Source: Bermanella sp034112345 (GTDB taxonomy: Bacteria; Pseudomonadota; Gammaproteobacteria; Pseudomonadales; Oceanobacteraceae). Taken from it: a DNA stretch of 43,715 bases. Positions 16,344 through 24,326 of the stretch are shown here, one piece after another; position 1 is the stretch's first letter; the number at the start of each line of letters is the position of its first letter. The position numbers and the translations under genes are program-made. Below the pieces are notes generated by a model. The model made no database searches, was not told where the DNA came from, and saw only the letters and a list, made by a program, of their open reading frames with translations. The stretch covers positions 1 to 43,715 of the forward strand of contig JAWUVN010000059.1 in NCBI GenBank assembly GCA_034112345.1, in the 5' to 3' direction.

Positions 16344-16726
16344 TATTTTTCGTCCCCCCATTCAATGGTTTTTTTAGTGGGTATATTTTCTGTGAAAGTG
16401 GTCGTTTGTTTTTTTCTTGAGGCTCGCATTTTTTTGTTTTTGGTCTGTATTGTCATTTTTTCAATGGGTGTTAATTCAGTTGGGTCGGGCAGTGCAGAAT
16501 GCAGTATATGCAGTAGGTTTAGAGAATATAGATACTTAAATAGCACTAGGCTGTTACCGCTTTCACCGGTTTCGATCTTTTGTAGGGCTTTTATGCTAAT
16601 GCTTGCGATTTCAGCTTGATCAGCTTGGGAGGTGTTGTTCGATAGGCGTTGTTTTTTAGCTGTTTCTGCTATGCGCGTTAGCAGTGAGGCTACAGCTTGT
16701 TCGCTAGTTTGGATTAAATTTTTCAT
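16343..16726 (-). CDS. hipB: HipB-like antitoxin, XRE-type regulator
   Basis: 127 aa. A helix-turn-helix of XRE type covers about residues 14-75 (TSQADQAEIASISIKALQKIE is the recognition part), followed by a basic, probably unstructured tail of about 45 residues. The gene precedes hipA and overlaps it by one base, the normal antitoxin-toxin order. It should neutralise HipA and repress the operon. The tail is longer than in E. coli HipB (88 aa). Inverted repeats upstream (16817-16832, 16856-16873) are candidate operators. Confidence 0.82.
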   Translation of the reverse strand: MKNLIQTSEQAVASLLTRIAETAKKQRLSNNTSQADQAEIASISIKALQKIETGESGNSLVLFKYLYSLNLLHILHSALPDPTELTPIEKMTIQTKNKKMRASRKKQTTTFTENIPTKKTIEWGDEK

Positions 16727-16816
16727 AATAAGTGTTTTTAAGCCTTCTAAGCTATTTTTACGCTCTAATAGTTATTATTGCACTAATTAATCTAATGTAA
16801 AGTTATTGCTTTTAAA

Positions 16817-16832
16817 AGGTGTAAATACACTT
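16817..16832. promoter_or_regulatory. Candidate HipB operator, copy 1
   Basis: AGGTGT-AAAT-ACACTT, an imperfect inverted repeat (arms GTGT/ACAC perfect) of the same design as the perfect copy 39 bases further from hipB. It lies upstream of the hipB gene. Confidence 0.5.
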
Positions 16833-16855
16833 ATTAGTATTGATTTTTTATTGTG

Positions 16856-16873
16856 TAGGTGTTTTTACACCTA
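16856..16873. promoter_or_regulatory. Candidate HipB operator, copy 2
   Basis: TAGGTGT-TTTT-ACACCTA, a perfect inverted repeat with 7-bp arms. A further half-site-like GGTGTAAA occurs at about 16924-16931. XRE antitoxins bind repeats like these to autoregulate. Confidence 0.55.
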
Positions 16874-16972
16874 TTATATGGCTGTAAGGTTGGGGTGGTA
16901 ATTTCTATTTTTTTGCGGTTGCACGGTGTAAAAGAGTGGGTGGCTACTTAGTTTAGTGGCCGAGGGTTTAAT

Positions 16973-17026
16973 ATGAGTAAAATTCATGAAGACACTGAAG
17001 AGTATGAACTTCCTGTAGGTTGCTAG
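16973..17026 (+). other. Short 17-codon open frame before metH
   Basis: Frame MSKIHEDTEEYELPVGC, preceded by GAGGG 7 bases upstream. It runs into the metH promoter. It may be a remnant, a tiny peptide or chance; I do not recognise it. Confidence 0.2.
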
Positions 17027-17038
17027 GCTTGCTATAAT
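17010..17038 (+). promoter_or_regulatory. Promoter of the split metH operon
   Basis: -35 TTCCTG (17010-17015), 17-base spacer and -10 TATAAT (17033-17038) with the extended -10 TGC before it. The expected leader is only about 25 bases, which leaves no room for a SAM or cobalamin riboswitch. Confidence 0.75.
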
Positions 17039-17069
17039 TCGCCTCATTTTTCGTATTCTGGGTATTCAA

Positions 17070-18122
17070 ATGGCGGCGTCTTCATTAAATCAGCTGTTTT
17101 CAGCGCTTTCTAATCGCATTATGGTTTTAGATGGTGCTATGGGCACGTCGATTCAAACTTATAAGTTAGAAGAAGAAGATTTCCGTAAAGGTCACTTCGA
17201 AGATCATCCTAGCCCTTTAAAGGGTAATAACGATTTGTTGTCTATTACTCGCCCTGATGTGATAGAAGAGATCCATGATTCATATTTTGCTATCGGTGCC
17301 GACTTTGCCAGCACTAATGCGTTTAGTGGAACTACAATTGCTCAAGCTGATTACAGTCTTGAAGATGCTGTATATGAAATTAATTACCAGTCGGCTCAGT
17401 GTGCACGCCGCAGTGCAGACCGCTGGACTGCTAAAACACCGGATCAGCCACGATACGTTGTGGGTTGCTTGGGGCCGACTAATAGAACGGCATCAATCTC
17501 TCCTGATGTAAACGACCCCGGCGCTCGCTGGGTGACATTTGATCAATTAGTAGAGGCATATGCGCAAGCAACAAATGCTTTGTTAGATGGTGGTTCAGAT
17601 ATCATTATGATCGAAACTGTCTTTGATACTTTGAATGCAAAAGCGGCATTGTTTGCTGTGATTCAAGTTAAGCAAACTCGGAATTTACCAAATTTACCTG
17701 TGATGATATCAGGCACAATTACTGATGCATCGGGTCGTACGCTTTCTGGTCAAACAGCAGAAGCATTTTGGGTTTCTCTGATGCATGGAGACTTGTTAAG
17801 TATTGGTTTGAATTGTGCGTTAGGAGCAGACGATATGCTGCCGCACATTAAAATGTTGGCTAAACATGCTACGTGTTTAATTTCAGCTCACCCGAATGCA
17901 GGTCTACCAAACGAATTTGGTGAGTATGACCAATCTCCTGAAGAAATGGCTGAGCTAGTAAGACCGTTTTTATCGGAAGGTCATGTAAATGTTATTGGTG
18001 GTTGCTGTGGTACTACGCCAGCCCACATAAAAGCGCTTAAAGAATTGGCAGATGAATATGCGCCACGTCCTTTTCCTGAAGCAGCAAAAAAATTAGCCCA
18101 GTCTGTACAGGAAGCTAAATAA
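17070..18122 (+). CDS. metH: Methionine synthase, homocysteine-binding subunit (split MetH, N part)
   Basis: 350 aa corresponding to module 1 of cobalamin-dependent methionine synthase, which binds and activates homocysteine with zinc. The zinc cysteines are in GLNCALG (about residues 247-253) and IGGCCGTTPAHI (about 309-320). The barrel begins near residue 16 with MVLDGAMGTSIQ. The protein ends at the linker where the E. coli enzyme continues into its folate domain. The stop TAA overlaps the ATG of the next gene (TAATG), and AGGA in this gene's end can serve the second start, so both parts should be made together. Stand-alone homocysteine methyltransferases are shorter and diverge from this sequence. 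Confidence 0.88.
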   Translation: MAASSLNQLFSALSNRIMVLDGAMGTSIQTYKLEEEDFRKGHFEDHPSPLKGNNDLLSITRPDVIEEIHDSYFAIGADFASTNAFSGTTIAQADYSLEDAVYEINYQSAQCARRSADRWTAKTPDQPRYVVGCLGPTNRTASISPDVNDPGARWVTFDQLVEAYAQATNALLDGGSDIIMIETVFDTLNAKAALFAVIQVKQTRNLPNLPVMISGTITDASGRTLSGQTAEAFWVSLMHGDLLSIGLNCALGADDMLPHIKMLAKHATCLISAHPNAGLPNEFGEYDQSPEEMAELVRPFLSEGHVNVIGGCCGTTPAHIKALKELADEYAPRPFPEAAKKLAQSVQEAK

Positions 18123-20830
18123 TGAGTGATCAAACTATCCAAACTGTTCCTGATATGGTGTTGAGTGGCTTAGAGCCGTTAGTGGTTAATGACACTACGG
18201 GTTTTGTTAACGTTGGTGAGCGTTCTAATGTTACGGGCTCTAGAAAATTTTCTCGTTTAATTCAGGAAGATAACTACGAAGAAGCCGTTAGCATTGCCCG
18301 TGTTCAAGTAGAAGACGGCGCTCAAATAATCGATATCAACATGGACGATGCAATGCTAGACGGCGTTGTGGCCATGAAGCGTTATTTAAACTTACTTGCA
18401 TCAGAGCCTGATGTGGCGCGTGTGCCTTTTATGATCGATTCCTCTAAATGGGAAATTATAGAAGAGGGCCTTAAATGTGTTCAAGGTAAAGCCATTGTTA
18501 ACTCTATTTCTTTAAAAGAAGGCGAAGAAATATTTTTAGAGCACGCTCGTAAATGCAAAATGTACGGTGCAGCTGTCATCGTTATGGCATTTGATGAAAA
18601 AGGGCAGGCGGATACTTATCAGCGCCGTATTGATATTTGTAAGCGTTCATACGACACGCTTGTAGATAAAGTCGGTTTTGCGCCACAAGATATCGTATTT
18701 GATCCAAACATCTTTCCTGTAGCCACAGGTATTCCTGATCATGACAATTACTGTGTGGACTTTTTTGCAACCACTCGCTGGATAAAAGAAAACCTACCAG
18801 GTGCGAAAATTTCTGGTGGTGTTTCAAATATGTCGTTCTCATTCCGTGGTAACGACATTGTTCGTGAAGCCATGCATTCGGTGTTCTTGTATTACGCCAT
18901 TAAAGAAGGCATGGACATGGGTATCGTGAATGCGGGCATGCTAACCATTTATGATGATATTCCTAAAGATTTATTAGAGCGTGTTGAAGACGTTGTTTTA
19001 AATCGCCGTTCTGATGGTGCTGAGCGTTTGGTTGACTTTGCAGAGTCTTTAAAGGGCCAGTCGATTGAACAGAAAGAATCGGATAAGTTGAAGTGGCGTG
19101 AAGGTTCTTTGCAAGAGCGTATTACTCATGCGCTTGTTAAAGGTGTGACTGACTTTATTGAAGAGGATGCAGAAGAGGCTAGGCAAGCGGCAAATAAACC
19201 AATCGAAGTAATAGAAAATTCTTTGATGATCGGTATGAATGTTGTTGGTGACTTGTTCGGTGATGGTAAAATGTTTTTACCGCAAGTGGTGAAAAGTGCC
19301 CGCGTAATGAAAAAAGCCGTGGCTTACTTGCTGCCATATATAGAAGAAGAAAAGCTACGTACAGGTGATGTTAGTACCAGCAATGGAGTCATCATTATGG
19401 CCACAGTAAAAGGCGATGTGCACGACATTGGTAAAAATATTGTTGGTGTTGTGCTGTCTTGTAATAATTATGATGTAATCGACCTGGGCGTCATGGTTCC
19501 ACCGGAAGTGATTCTGGATAAAGCGGTAGAGCATAATGCGGACATTATCGGATTGTCTGGTTTGATCACTCCGTCATTAGATGAAATGGTGACCATTACG
19601 CAAATCATGCAGAAGCGCGTCATGACTCAGCCATTGTTAATTGGTGGGGCGACTACCTCTAAGGTACATACTGCAGTGAAGATTGAGCCTCAGTTTGATG
19701 GTATTACTGTTCATGTTTTAGATGCATCTAAATCCGTACCGGTAGTTAGTGCGTTATTAAGTGATACTGAAAATACGTTTGTTCAAGATCTTCGTACTGA
19801 ATATGAAGAGGCCCGTGAAAAGAATGCGCGTAAGCGCGGTCAGAAATCATTCAGTAGCTTAGAAACTATTCGTGCAAATACAGCGGGTATTAAATGGGAT
19901 AGCTATGAGCCGGTTACGCCAACTTTTATTGGCAATAAAACCATTAATGATTACCCGCTAGAGAAAATCAAAGAGCGTTTTGATTGGACACCATTCTTTA
20001 TTACTTGGGAATTGCACGGTAAGTACCCAGGTATCTTAGAAGATAACGTAGTAGGCGAAGAAGCTACTAAGTTATTTAAGGATGCTAATGACATGTTAGA
20101 TAAAATAATTTCTGAGAAATTATTAAGCTGTCATGCTGTTTTAGGTATGTATCCAGCAAACGGTATTCAAGGTGATCAAACTGAAGTGTATTCAGATGAT
20201 GGTCGTGGTGATGTTAAGGCAGTGTTAAACCATTTGCGTCAGCAAACGGCTCGCCCAGAAGGTCGTCCATATCGCTCGCTTGCGGATTTTGTTGCGCCAA
20301 AAGAAACGGGTGTAAAAGATTATATGGGTGGTTTTGTAGTGACTTGTAAGGGGGCTGATGAGCTAGCTAAGACTTACGAAGATAAACTGGATGATTACAA
20401 TGCTATTATGGTTAAAGCGTTAGCGGATCGTTTTGCAGAAGCCTTTGCTGAACTTTTACATGAAGAGGTTCGTAAGGATTATTGGGGTTATTCACCTGAG
20501 GAAAACCTAGAGAATACGCAGATTATTTCTGAAAAGTATCAGGGTATTCGTCCTGCCCCAGGTTACCCTGCATGTCCAGAACACAGTGAAAAAACCACCT
20601 TGTTCTCAATGCTTGATGCAACTAATGAAATTGGTTGTGAGCTGACTGATAGTTACGCCATGTATCCTGCATCCTCAGTAAGTGGTTGGTATTTTGCTCA
20701 TCCTGAAGCCCGTTATTTTGCACTTGGAAAAATTGATAAAACTCAAGTGGAAGAATACGCGCAGAAAAAAGGTTGGGATATGAATACAGCAGAACGCTGG
20801 TTGCGTCCTACGCTAGGTTACGATGAGTAA
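18122..20830 (+). CDS. metH: Methionine synthase, folate/cobalamin/activation subunit (split MetH, C part)
   Basis: 902 aa holding the remaining modules: methyltetrahydrofolate (pterin) domain from SGLEPL (about residues 15-280), cap helices and cobalamin domain with the cobalt-ligand motif DVHDIGKNIVGVV (about 436-448), then the SAM-dependent reactivation domain with RPAPGYPACPEH (about 808-819). It aligns with E. coli MetH from its interdomain linker to the C-terminus without gaps in any motif, so nothing is lost by the split. The start MSDQTIQT lies in the natural linker. The two parts total 1252 aa against 1227 in E. coli. Confidence 0.93.
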   Translation: MSDQTIQTVPDMVLSGLEPLVVNDTTGFVNVGERSNVTGSRKFSRLIQEDNYEEAVSIARVQVEDGAQIIDINMDDAMLDGVVAMKRYLNLLASEPDVARVPFMIDSSKWEIIEEGLKCVQGKAIVNSISLKEGEEIFLEHARKCKMYGAAVIVMAFDEKGQADTYQRRIDICKRSYDTLVDKVGFAPQDIVFDPNIFPVATGIPDHDNYCVDFFATTRWIKENLPGAKISGGVSNMSFSFRGNDIVREAMHSVFLYYAIKEGMDMGIVNAGMLTIYDDIPKDLLERVEDVVLNRRSDGAERLVDFAESLKGQSIEQKESDKLKWREGSLQERITHALVKGVTDFIEEDAEEARQAANKPIEVIENSLMIGMNVVGDLFGDGKMFLPQVVKSARVMKKAVAYLLPYIEEEKLRTGDVSTSNGVIIMATVKGDVHDIGKNIVGVVLSCNNYDVIDLGVMVPPEVILDKAVEHNADIIGLSGLITPSLDEMVTITQIMQKRVMTQPLLIGGATTSKVHTAVKIEPQFDGITVHVLDASKSVPVVSALLSDTENTFVQDLRTEYEEAREKNARKRGQKSFSSLETIRANTAGIKWDSYEPVTPTFIGNKTINDYPLEKIKERFDWTPFFITWELHGKYPGILEDNVVGEEATKLFKDANDMLDKIISEKLLSCHAVLGMYPANGIQGDQTEVYSDDGRGDVKAVLNHLRQQTARPEGRPYRSLADFVAPKETGVKDYMGGFVVTCKGADELAKTYEDKLDDYNAIMVKALADRFAEAFAELLHEEVRKDYWGYSPEENLENTQIISEKYQGIRPAPGYPACPEHSEKTTLFSMLDATNEIGCELTDSYAMYPASSVSGWYFAHPEARYFALGKIDKTQVEEYAQKKGWDMNTAERWLRPTLGYDE

Positions 20831-20853
20831 TTGGTAGTTAATATTTGTAATGT

Positions 20854-20889
20854 AAAAAGCCGAATAGATTTTAGTCTATTCGGCTTTTT
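20854..20889. terminator. Bidirectional terminator between metH and pstS-like gene
   Basis: AAAAAGCCGAATAG (20854-20867) and CTATTCGGCTTTTT (20876-20889) form a 14-bp stem with A and T runs on either side. It can serve metH and the convergent periplasmic protein gene. Confidence 0.9.
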
Positions 20890-20929
20890 ATTGTGGTTGT
20901 TATAAATTCAAAAGACTTGTGAGTTGAAA

Positions 20930-21346
20930 CTAAAACTTCCCTGCCACTTTTGCTGCGCCAGCAGATCCAGCTGGCACAAAACCTATTAGATTTGGGTTTG
21001 CTGTAATCAGCTTAACCATTTCTTCTGCGCTGCTAATTTGGCGTGGGGGAGTGCCTTTTCCAGTAAATACCATTTTTGCCCAGTAGGCTTTGAGTTGTTT
21101 GGCTGATTTTCCTAGGACATTTTGTATGAATTCATCTTCAGCTCCGCTACCTTCGTTTAAGCTAATGGGAACGGCTTCGCCACCACCAGGGAATGCACGA
21201 GTTTTACCTAGATATATTCGTTGAATTGAATTTTTATCTAGTGCGGTTGTGTTAGAAGGGTGAACAATAACCTCGATCTCTGCAAAAGAAACCGCTGATA
21301 GCATCATGCTTGACGTTAAAAATATAAAGCTGAATAAGTTTTTCAT
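20930..21346 (-). CDS. Small PstS-like periplasmic substrate-binding protein
   Basis: 138 aa with a signal peptide (about residues 1-22, cleavage after SFA). The domain resembles one half of PstS-type phosphate-binding proteins: IYLGKTRAFPGGGEAVPISLNEGSG and a C-terminal NLIGFVPAGSAG. Such short PBP-like proteins often stand beside porins and are annotated as phosphate ABC substrate-binding; no transporter genes are here and the ligand is unknown. The gene follows the porin gene after 11 bases, so the two form an operon. Confidence 0.75.
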   Translation of the reverse strand: MKNLFSFIFLTSSMMLSAVSFAEIEVIVHPSNTTALDKNSIQRIYLGKTRAFPGGGEAVPISLNEGSGAEDEFIQNVLGKSAKQLKAYWAKMVFTGKGTPPRQISSAEEMVKLITANPNLIGFVPAGSAGAAKVAGKF

Positions 21347-21357
21347 GGTTCTACCTC

Positions 21358-22566
21358 CTAAAACATTGTTTCAATAGCGAATTTAAGGGTTGTTGCCGTT
21401 CTTTCTTCTGAGGTAGCGGCTATTTGTGAGGTTTGGATTCTATCTTCAGTAAGTATGTCGAGATCAACTTTAATTGCAGAGCTTATACCGATATCTTTTC
21501 TCACTCCAATAGTAACTGTAGAGCTTTCACCATTTCCTAGGAAACGGGCGGTGCTATTTAAGGTCGTCCCATTTGCTGTGCTACCACCTGCAATTCCAAG
21601 GTCTATACCGTTAGTGCCAGCAGCGTATTCTTTTTCTTCAGCCTTTCTGATGCCGTAAGTTATGTGGTATGTATAATCATCCATATTGTAGCTGGTACCT
21701 AGATAGCCACCTTCTGTATCTGCAAAAATAGAATCATCCACTTTTACTATGCTGTACTCAGAGTAAATGACAATATCACCAAATGTACCTGTGTATCCGA
21801 CACCTATGAATGAGCCGAGATCCCCATTGATCAATACTTGATTTGGATCGTCTCCACCAAGTGCAGCAACAGCAGCTAAGCCAGCCGTCGCATCAGCAGG
21901 CACGTAAACATCTGCTTGGGCGTAAGCCGCTGAAAATTCATGGTTACCTATAGTTGCAGACCAATTGATGGCTATAAAGTTTTCAAGTGAGCTTTGAACT
22001 TTTTCAGTGCCTAGCTCCAATATTCCTTGGTAGGTGCCTATAGCAACAGTGAGGCTGTGGTCCAAGCCCATGGCTTCCATGTTCTGCTGATAACTAACTC
22101 CATCAATATTGGAAAAAGTTAGGCTGTACATCGATTCAGGTGGTGTGATCCAATGATAAGCGTAACCTACATCTAGGTAGTCAGAGTACTTATAGAATGG
22201 CGCTCTTAAGCGGCCAACTTTTAGTTTGGCGCTATCGCCAATATTGAAGTCAAAGTAAGCCCAGTCGTAATTAAGTTGGAAGCCAGTGGCTGAGTTACCG
22301 CGAGCCATGGTTTGTCCCACGAAGCGCATTCCTTCACCAAGGTCGGCAGCCCATTGAAGTGCTACCTTTGATTCTTGCAGGTTATCTGTTGTTCTTGTGT
22401 TGTAACTTGATGGAGCATCACCCTCATCGACGGTACTTTCTTCGCCTTCATCTTCTAAATCTATACCTGTAACAATCGATGCAAAGCCATTGAATTTGAC
22501 TTCAGCATGTGAAACGGATGCTATGAGTACGAGTATACTTAATAGTAAGAGTGTTTTTAATCTCAT
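21358..22566 (-). CDS. Outer membrane porin
   Basis: 402 aa counted from ATG 22566: signal peptide (MRLKTLLLLSILVLIASVSHA), then alternating beta-strand sequence with acidic loops and a C-terminal Phe (KFAIETMF), typical of outer membrane beta-barrels. GGAG 8 bases before this ATG favours it over the upstream in-frame ATG at 22665, whose first 33 residues have no signal-peptide form. Specificity is not visible; the neighbour suggests anion or phosphate handling, but I see no Pho box upstream. Confidence 0.82.
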   Translation of the reverse strand: MRLKTLLLLSILVLIASVSHAEVKFNGFASIVTGIDLEDEGEESTVDEGDAPSSYNTRTTDNLQESKVALQWAADLGEGMRFVGQTMARGNSATGFQLNYDWAYFDFNIGDSAKLKVGRLRAPFYKYSDYLDVGYAYHWITPPESMYSLTFSNIDGVSYQQNMEAMGLDHSLTVAIGTYQGILELGTEKVQSSLENFIAINWSATIGNHEFSAAYAQADVYVPADATAGLAAVAALGGDDPNQVLINGDLGSFIGVGYTGTFGDIVIYSEYSIVKVDDSIFADTEGGYLGTSYNMDDYTYHITYGIRKAEEKEYAAGTNGIDLGIAGGSTANGTTLNSTARFLGNGESSTVTIGVRKDIGISSAIKVDLDILTEDRIQTSQIAATSEERTATTLKFAIETMF

Positions 22567-22780
22567 GATTCCGCTCCACATGGGTGTAAATATATTAAAG
22601 TATATTATCCAGATAGCGCAATTTCCGAGCATTTGAAGTAGCTGAATGAGGCGGGATGCCTGCATGGGTAGAATTGTGTTGCTGGTGTTTAATTTTTCTA
22701 TTCTGTATCGCTCAATGTGTTCGTTGTAAGAGCGTGATAATGTAGTTCTATAGAGTACTTATATTGGAGGGTGATCGAAT

Positions 22781-23932
22781 ATGCCAAAGAAAGAAAATGA
22801 TAAGTCGCTACCTTCTTGTTGTGGTCACAAAAAAGAGGGTGATGAACCTAATTGCGAGTCAGAGCAATTTGTAAGTGGTGAGCAAGAAGTCGTAAATGTT
22901 GATTCTGGCTCATGTTGCTCTGTGGAGTCTAATAAAACTGATTATTTGATGTGGGTGTGCGGTATTTGGGTGTTAGTGTCGTACGCAGCATTTATCAGTG
23001 GGTTTGATCTCGTTTTGGAGCCTGCGTATGTAATTGCACATACCAGTTTTGAAATGGTGAATACCATGTGGTGGGGAGTGTTACTGGGTGCGTTGGCAGT
23101 TGGGCTTTTGGGTCGAATCCCTAATCAAATGGTCATGTCAGTCTTGGGTAGGCCCGGCAGTAAATCAGGGGTTGTTAGGGCGACAATGGCAGGTCTGCTT
23201 TTGGATTTGTGTAATCACGGTATCTTGATGGTGGCCATGGGCTTGTACCGAAAGGGTGCCAGCTTAGGGCAGGTTATGGCATTTTTAATTGCCAGTCCTT
23301 GGAATTCTTTTACACTTACTTTGATTTTAGTGGCGTTAATTGGCTTTAAATGGACGTTGTTATTTATAGCCGGGTCTATGGTGATTGCTTGGTGCAGTGG
23401 TTTGCTGTTTGATGTCTTGGTGCAAAGAAAGCATTTACCTGAAAACCCTGTGAAGGTAGAGATTGATTCAGATTTTGATTTTAAATCAGAAGTTAAATTG
23501 ATGATAAAAGGAGCTGATTATTCATTTTCGAATATTGCTCAGGTCATGCTGACGGGATTGAAAGAATCAAAAATGGTGTTGCGTTGGGTGTTATTTGGCA
23601 TTGTTTTGGTGTCACTTCTGCGCGCATTTGTCGATATGGATCAGTTTGGTGTTTGGTTTGGTGCGACTATTAGTGGATTGTTTTTAACCTTGTTGGTTAC
23701 CACTCTAATGGAAGTGTGCAGTGAAGGGTCTTCGCCAATTGCCGCTGATTTGGTTAATCGAGCCAGTGCACCAGGTAATGGTTTTGTATTTTTAATGGCG
23801 GGTGCTTCGACTGATTACACTGAAATAATGGCGTTGAAAGAAACAACGAGCAGCTGGAAGATTGCTTTGTTCTTACCCTTGGTAACGGTGCCGCAGGTAT
23901 TGCTAATAGGGTGGATAATGAATGGATTTTAA
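22781..23932 (+). CDS. SO_0444/UPF0718-type permease with Cys-rich N-terminus
   Basis: 383 aa with about eight membrane helices. The N-terminal 50 residues are cytoplasmic and metal-ligand-rich: SCCGHKK (about 11-17), NCES and SCCSVES (about 44-50). The C-terminal block with EVCSEGSSPIAADL, APGNGF and ASTDYTEIM matches the family known from Shewanella SO_0444, annotated as a copper/zinc efflux transporter; relatives in the wider ArsP-like superfamily move organoarsenicals. The transported ion is therefore uncertain. The start is supported by GGAGGG upstream. It is divergent from the porin and next to a group of putative zinc-related paralogs. Confidence 0.75.
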   Translation: MPKKENDKSLPSCCGHKKEGDEPNCESEQFVSGEQEVVNVDSGSCCSVESNKTDYLMWVCGIWVLVSYAAFISGFDLVLEPAYVIAHTSFEMVNTMWWGVLLGALAVGLLGRIPNQMVMSVLGRPGSKSGVVRATMAGLLLDLCNHGILMVAMGLYRKGASLGQVMAFLIASPWNSFTLTLILVALIGFKWTLLFIAGSMVIAWCSGLLFDVLVQRKHLPENPVKVEIDSDFDFKSEVKLMIKGADYSFSNIAQVMLTGLKESKMVLRWVLFGIVLVSLLRAFVDMDQFGVWFGATISGLFLTLLVTTLMEVCSEGSSPIAADLVNRASAPGNGFVFLMAGASTDYTEIMALKETTSSWKIALFLPLVTVPQVLLIGWIMNGF

Positions 23933-23978
23933 GTTCTGTAAAAAAGTTGTAGTAGTAAAATTGTAGTAGCGATGAAAG

Positions 23979-24014
23979 ATAGCGCCTAGGAGTAATAAGG
24001 TAGTGCTATTTTTC
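23979..24014 (+). terminator. Probable terminator of the permease gene
   Basis: ATAGCGC (23979-23985) pairs with GTGCTAT (24003-24009, one G-T pair) around a 17-base loop, followed by TTTTTC. The stem overlaps the stop of the convergent small gene. Confidence 0.4.
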
Positions 24015-24323
24015 ATCTTCCCAAACCCAGCGAAGAATCTCACCAAAGTCATCATAGACAGGTACTTTTTTCGCTTTCTTAATGCTTGGCTTCTTTTCTA
24101 GAGATTGTCTTTTACGGTCGTCAATTGCTTTGAGTGCGCCACGAGCATCTGTGCGTTGCATAGACTTCTCGCCAAAAAGTACTGGGAGTATGGCCTGTGC
24201 AGGGTTATCTCTGCCGCTTACTCCTTGTTGTACTTCATCAACTGTCCCGCCATCTTTGAAGAACTTGTCGATTTCATCGGATAGGGAGGCTCTTTTTTCA
24301 GCTTTGGTGATTAAATGTTTCAC
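24006..24323 (-). CDS. Small basic protein of unknown function
   Basis: 105 aa, starting with GTG 3 bases after the hisI stop, so certainly in its operon. No membrane segment or signal. The N-terminal half has a helix with EIDKFFKDGGTVDEV and GVSGRDNP, the middle is rich in Lys and Arg, and the end is aromatic/acidic (DDFGEILRWVWEDEK). The first pattern vaguely recalls the small RNA polymerase-binding protein SutA of Pseudomonas, but only over a few residues. I do not recognise the family. Confidence 0.6.
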   Translation of the reverse strand: MKHLITKAEKRASLSDEIDKFFKDGGTVDEVQQGVSGRDNPAQAILPVLFGEKSMQRTDARGALKAIDDRKRQSLEKKPSIKKAKKVPVYDDFGEILRWVWEDEK

Positions 24324-24326
24324 TCT

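Larger units (their letters stand above)
16727..17069. other. Divergent regulatory region between hipB and metH
   Basis: Holds the putative hip operators, a likely hipB promoter on the minus strand (TTTACA at about 16794-16799 with ATAATA 17 bases downstream), the metH promoter (17010-17038) and a 17-codon frame at 16973-17026. No other gene is seen. Confidence 0.55.

Noticed and set aside
16981..17069. SAM or cobalamin riboswitch before the metH genes
   Set aside because: The promoter lies at 17010-17038, leaving a leader of about 25 bases, too short for either.
13434..17069. Genomic island integrated at tRNA-Ser
   Set aside because: No integrase gene and no repeat of the tRNA 3' end were found within the window, although the region is AT-rich and holds a toxin-antitoxin pair.
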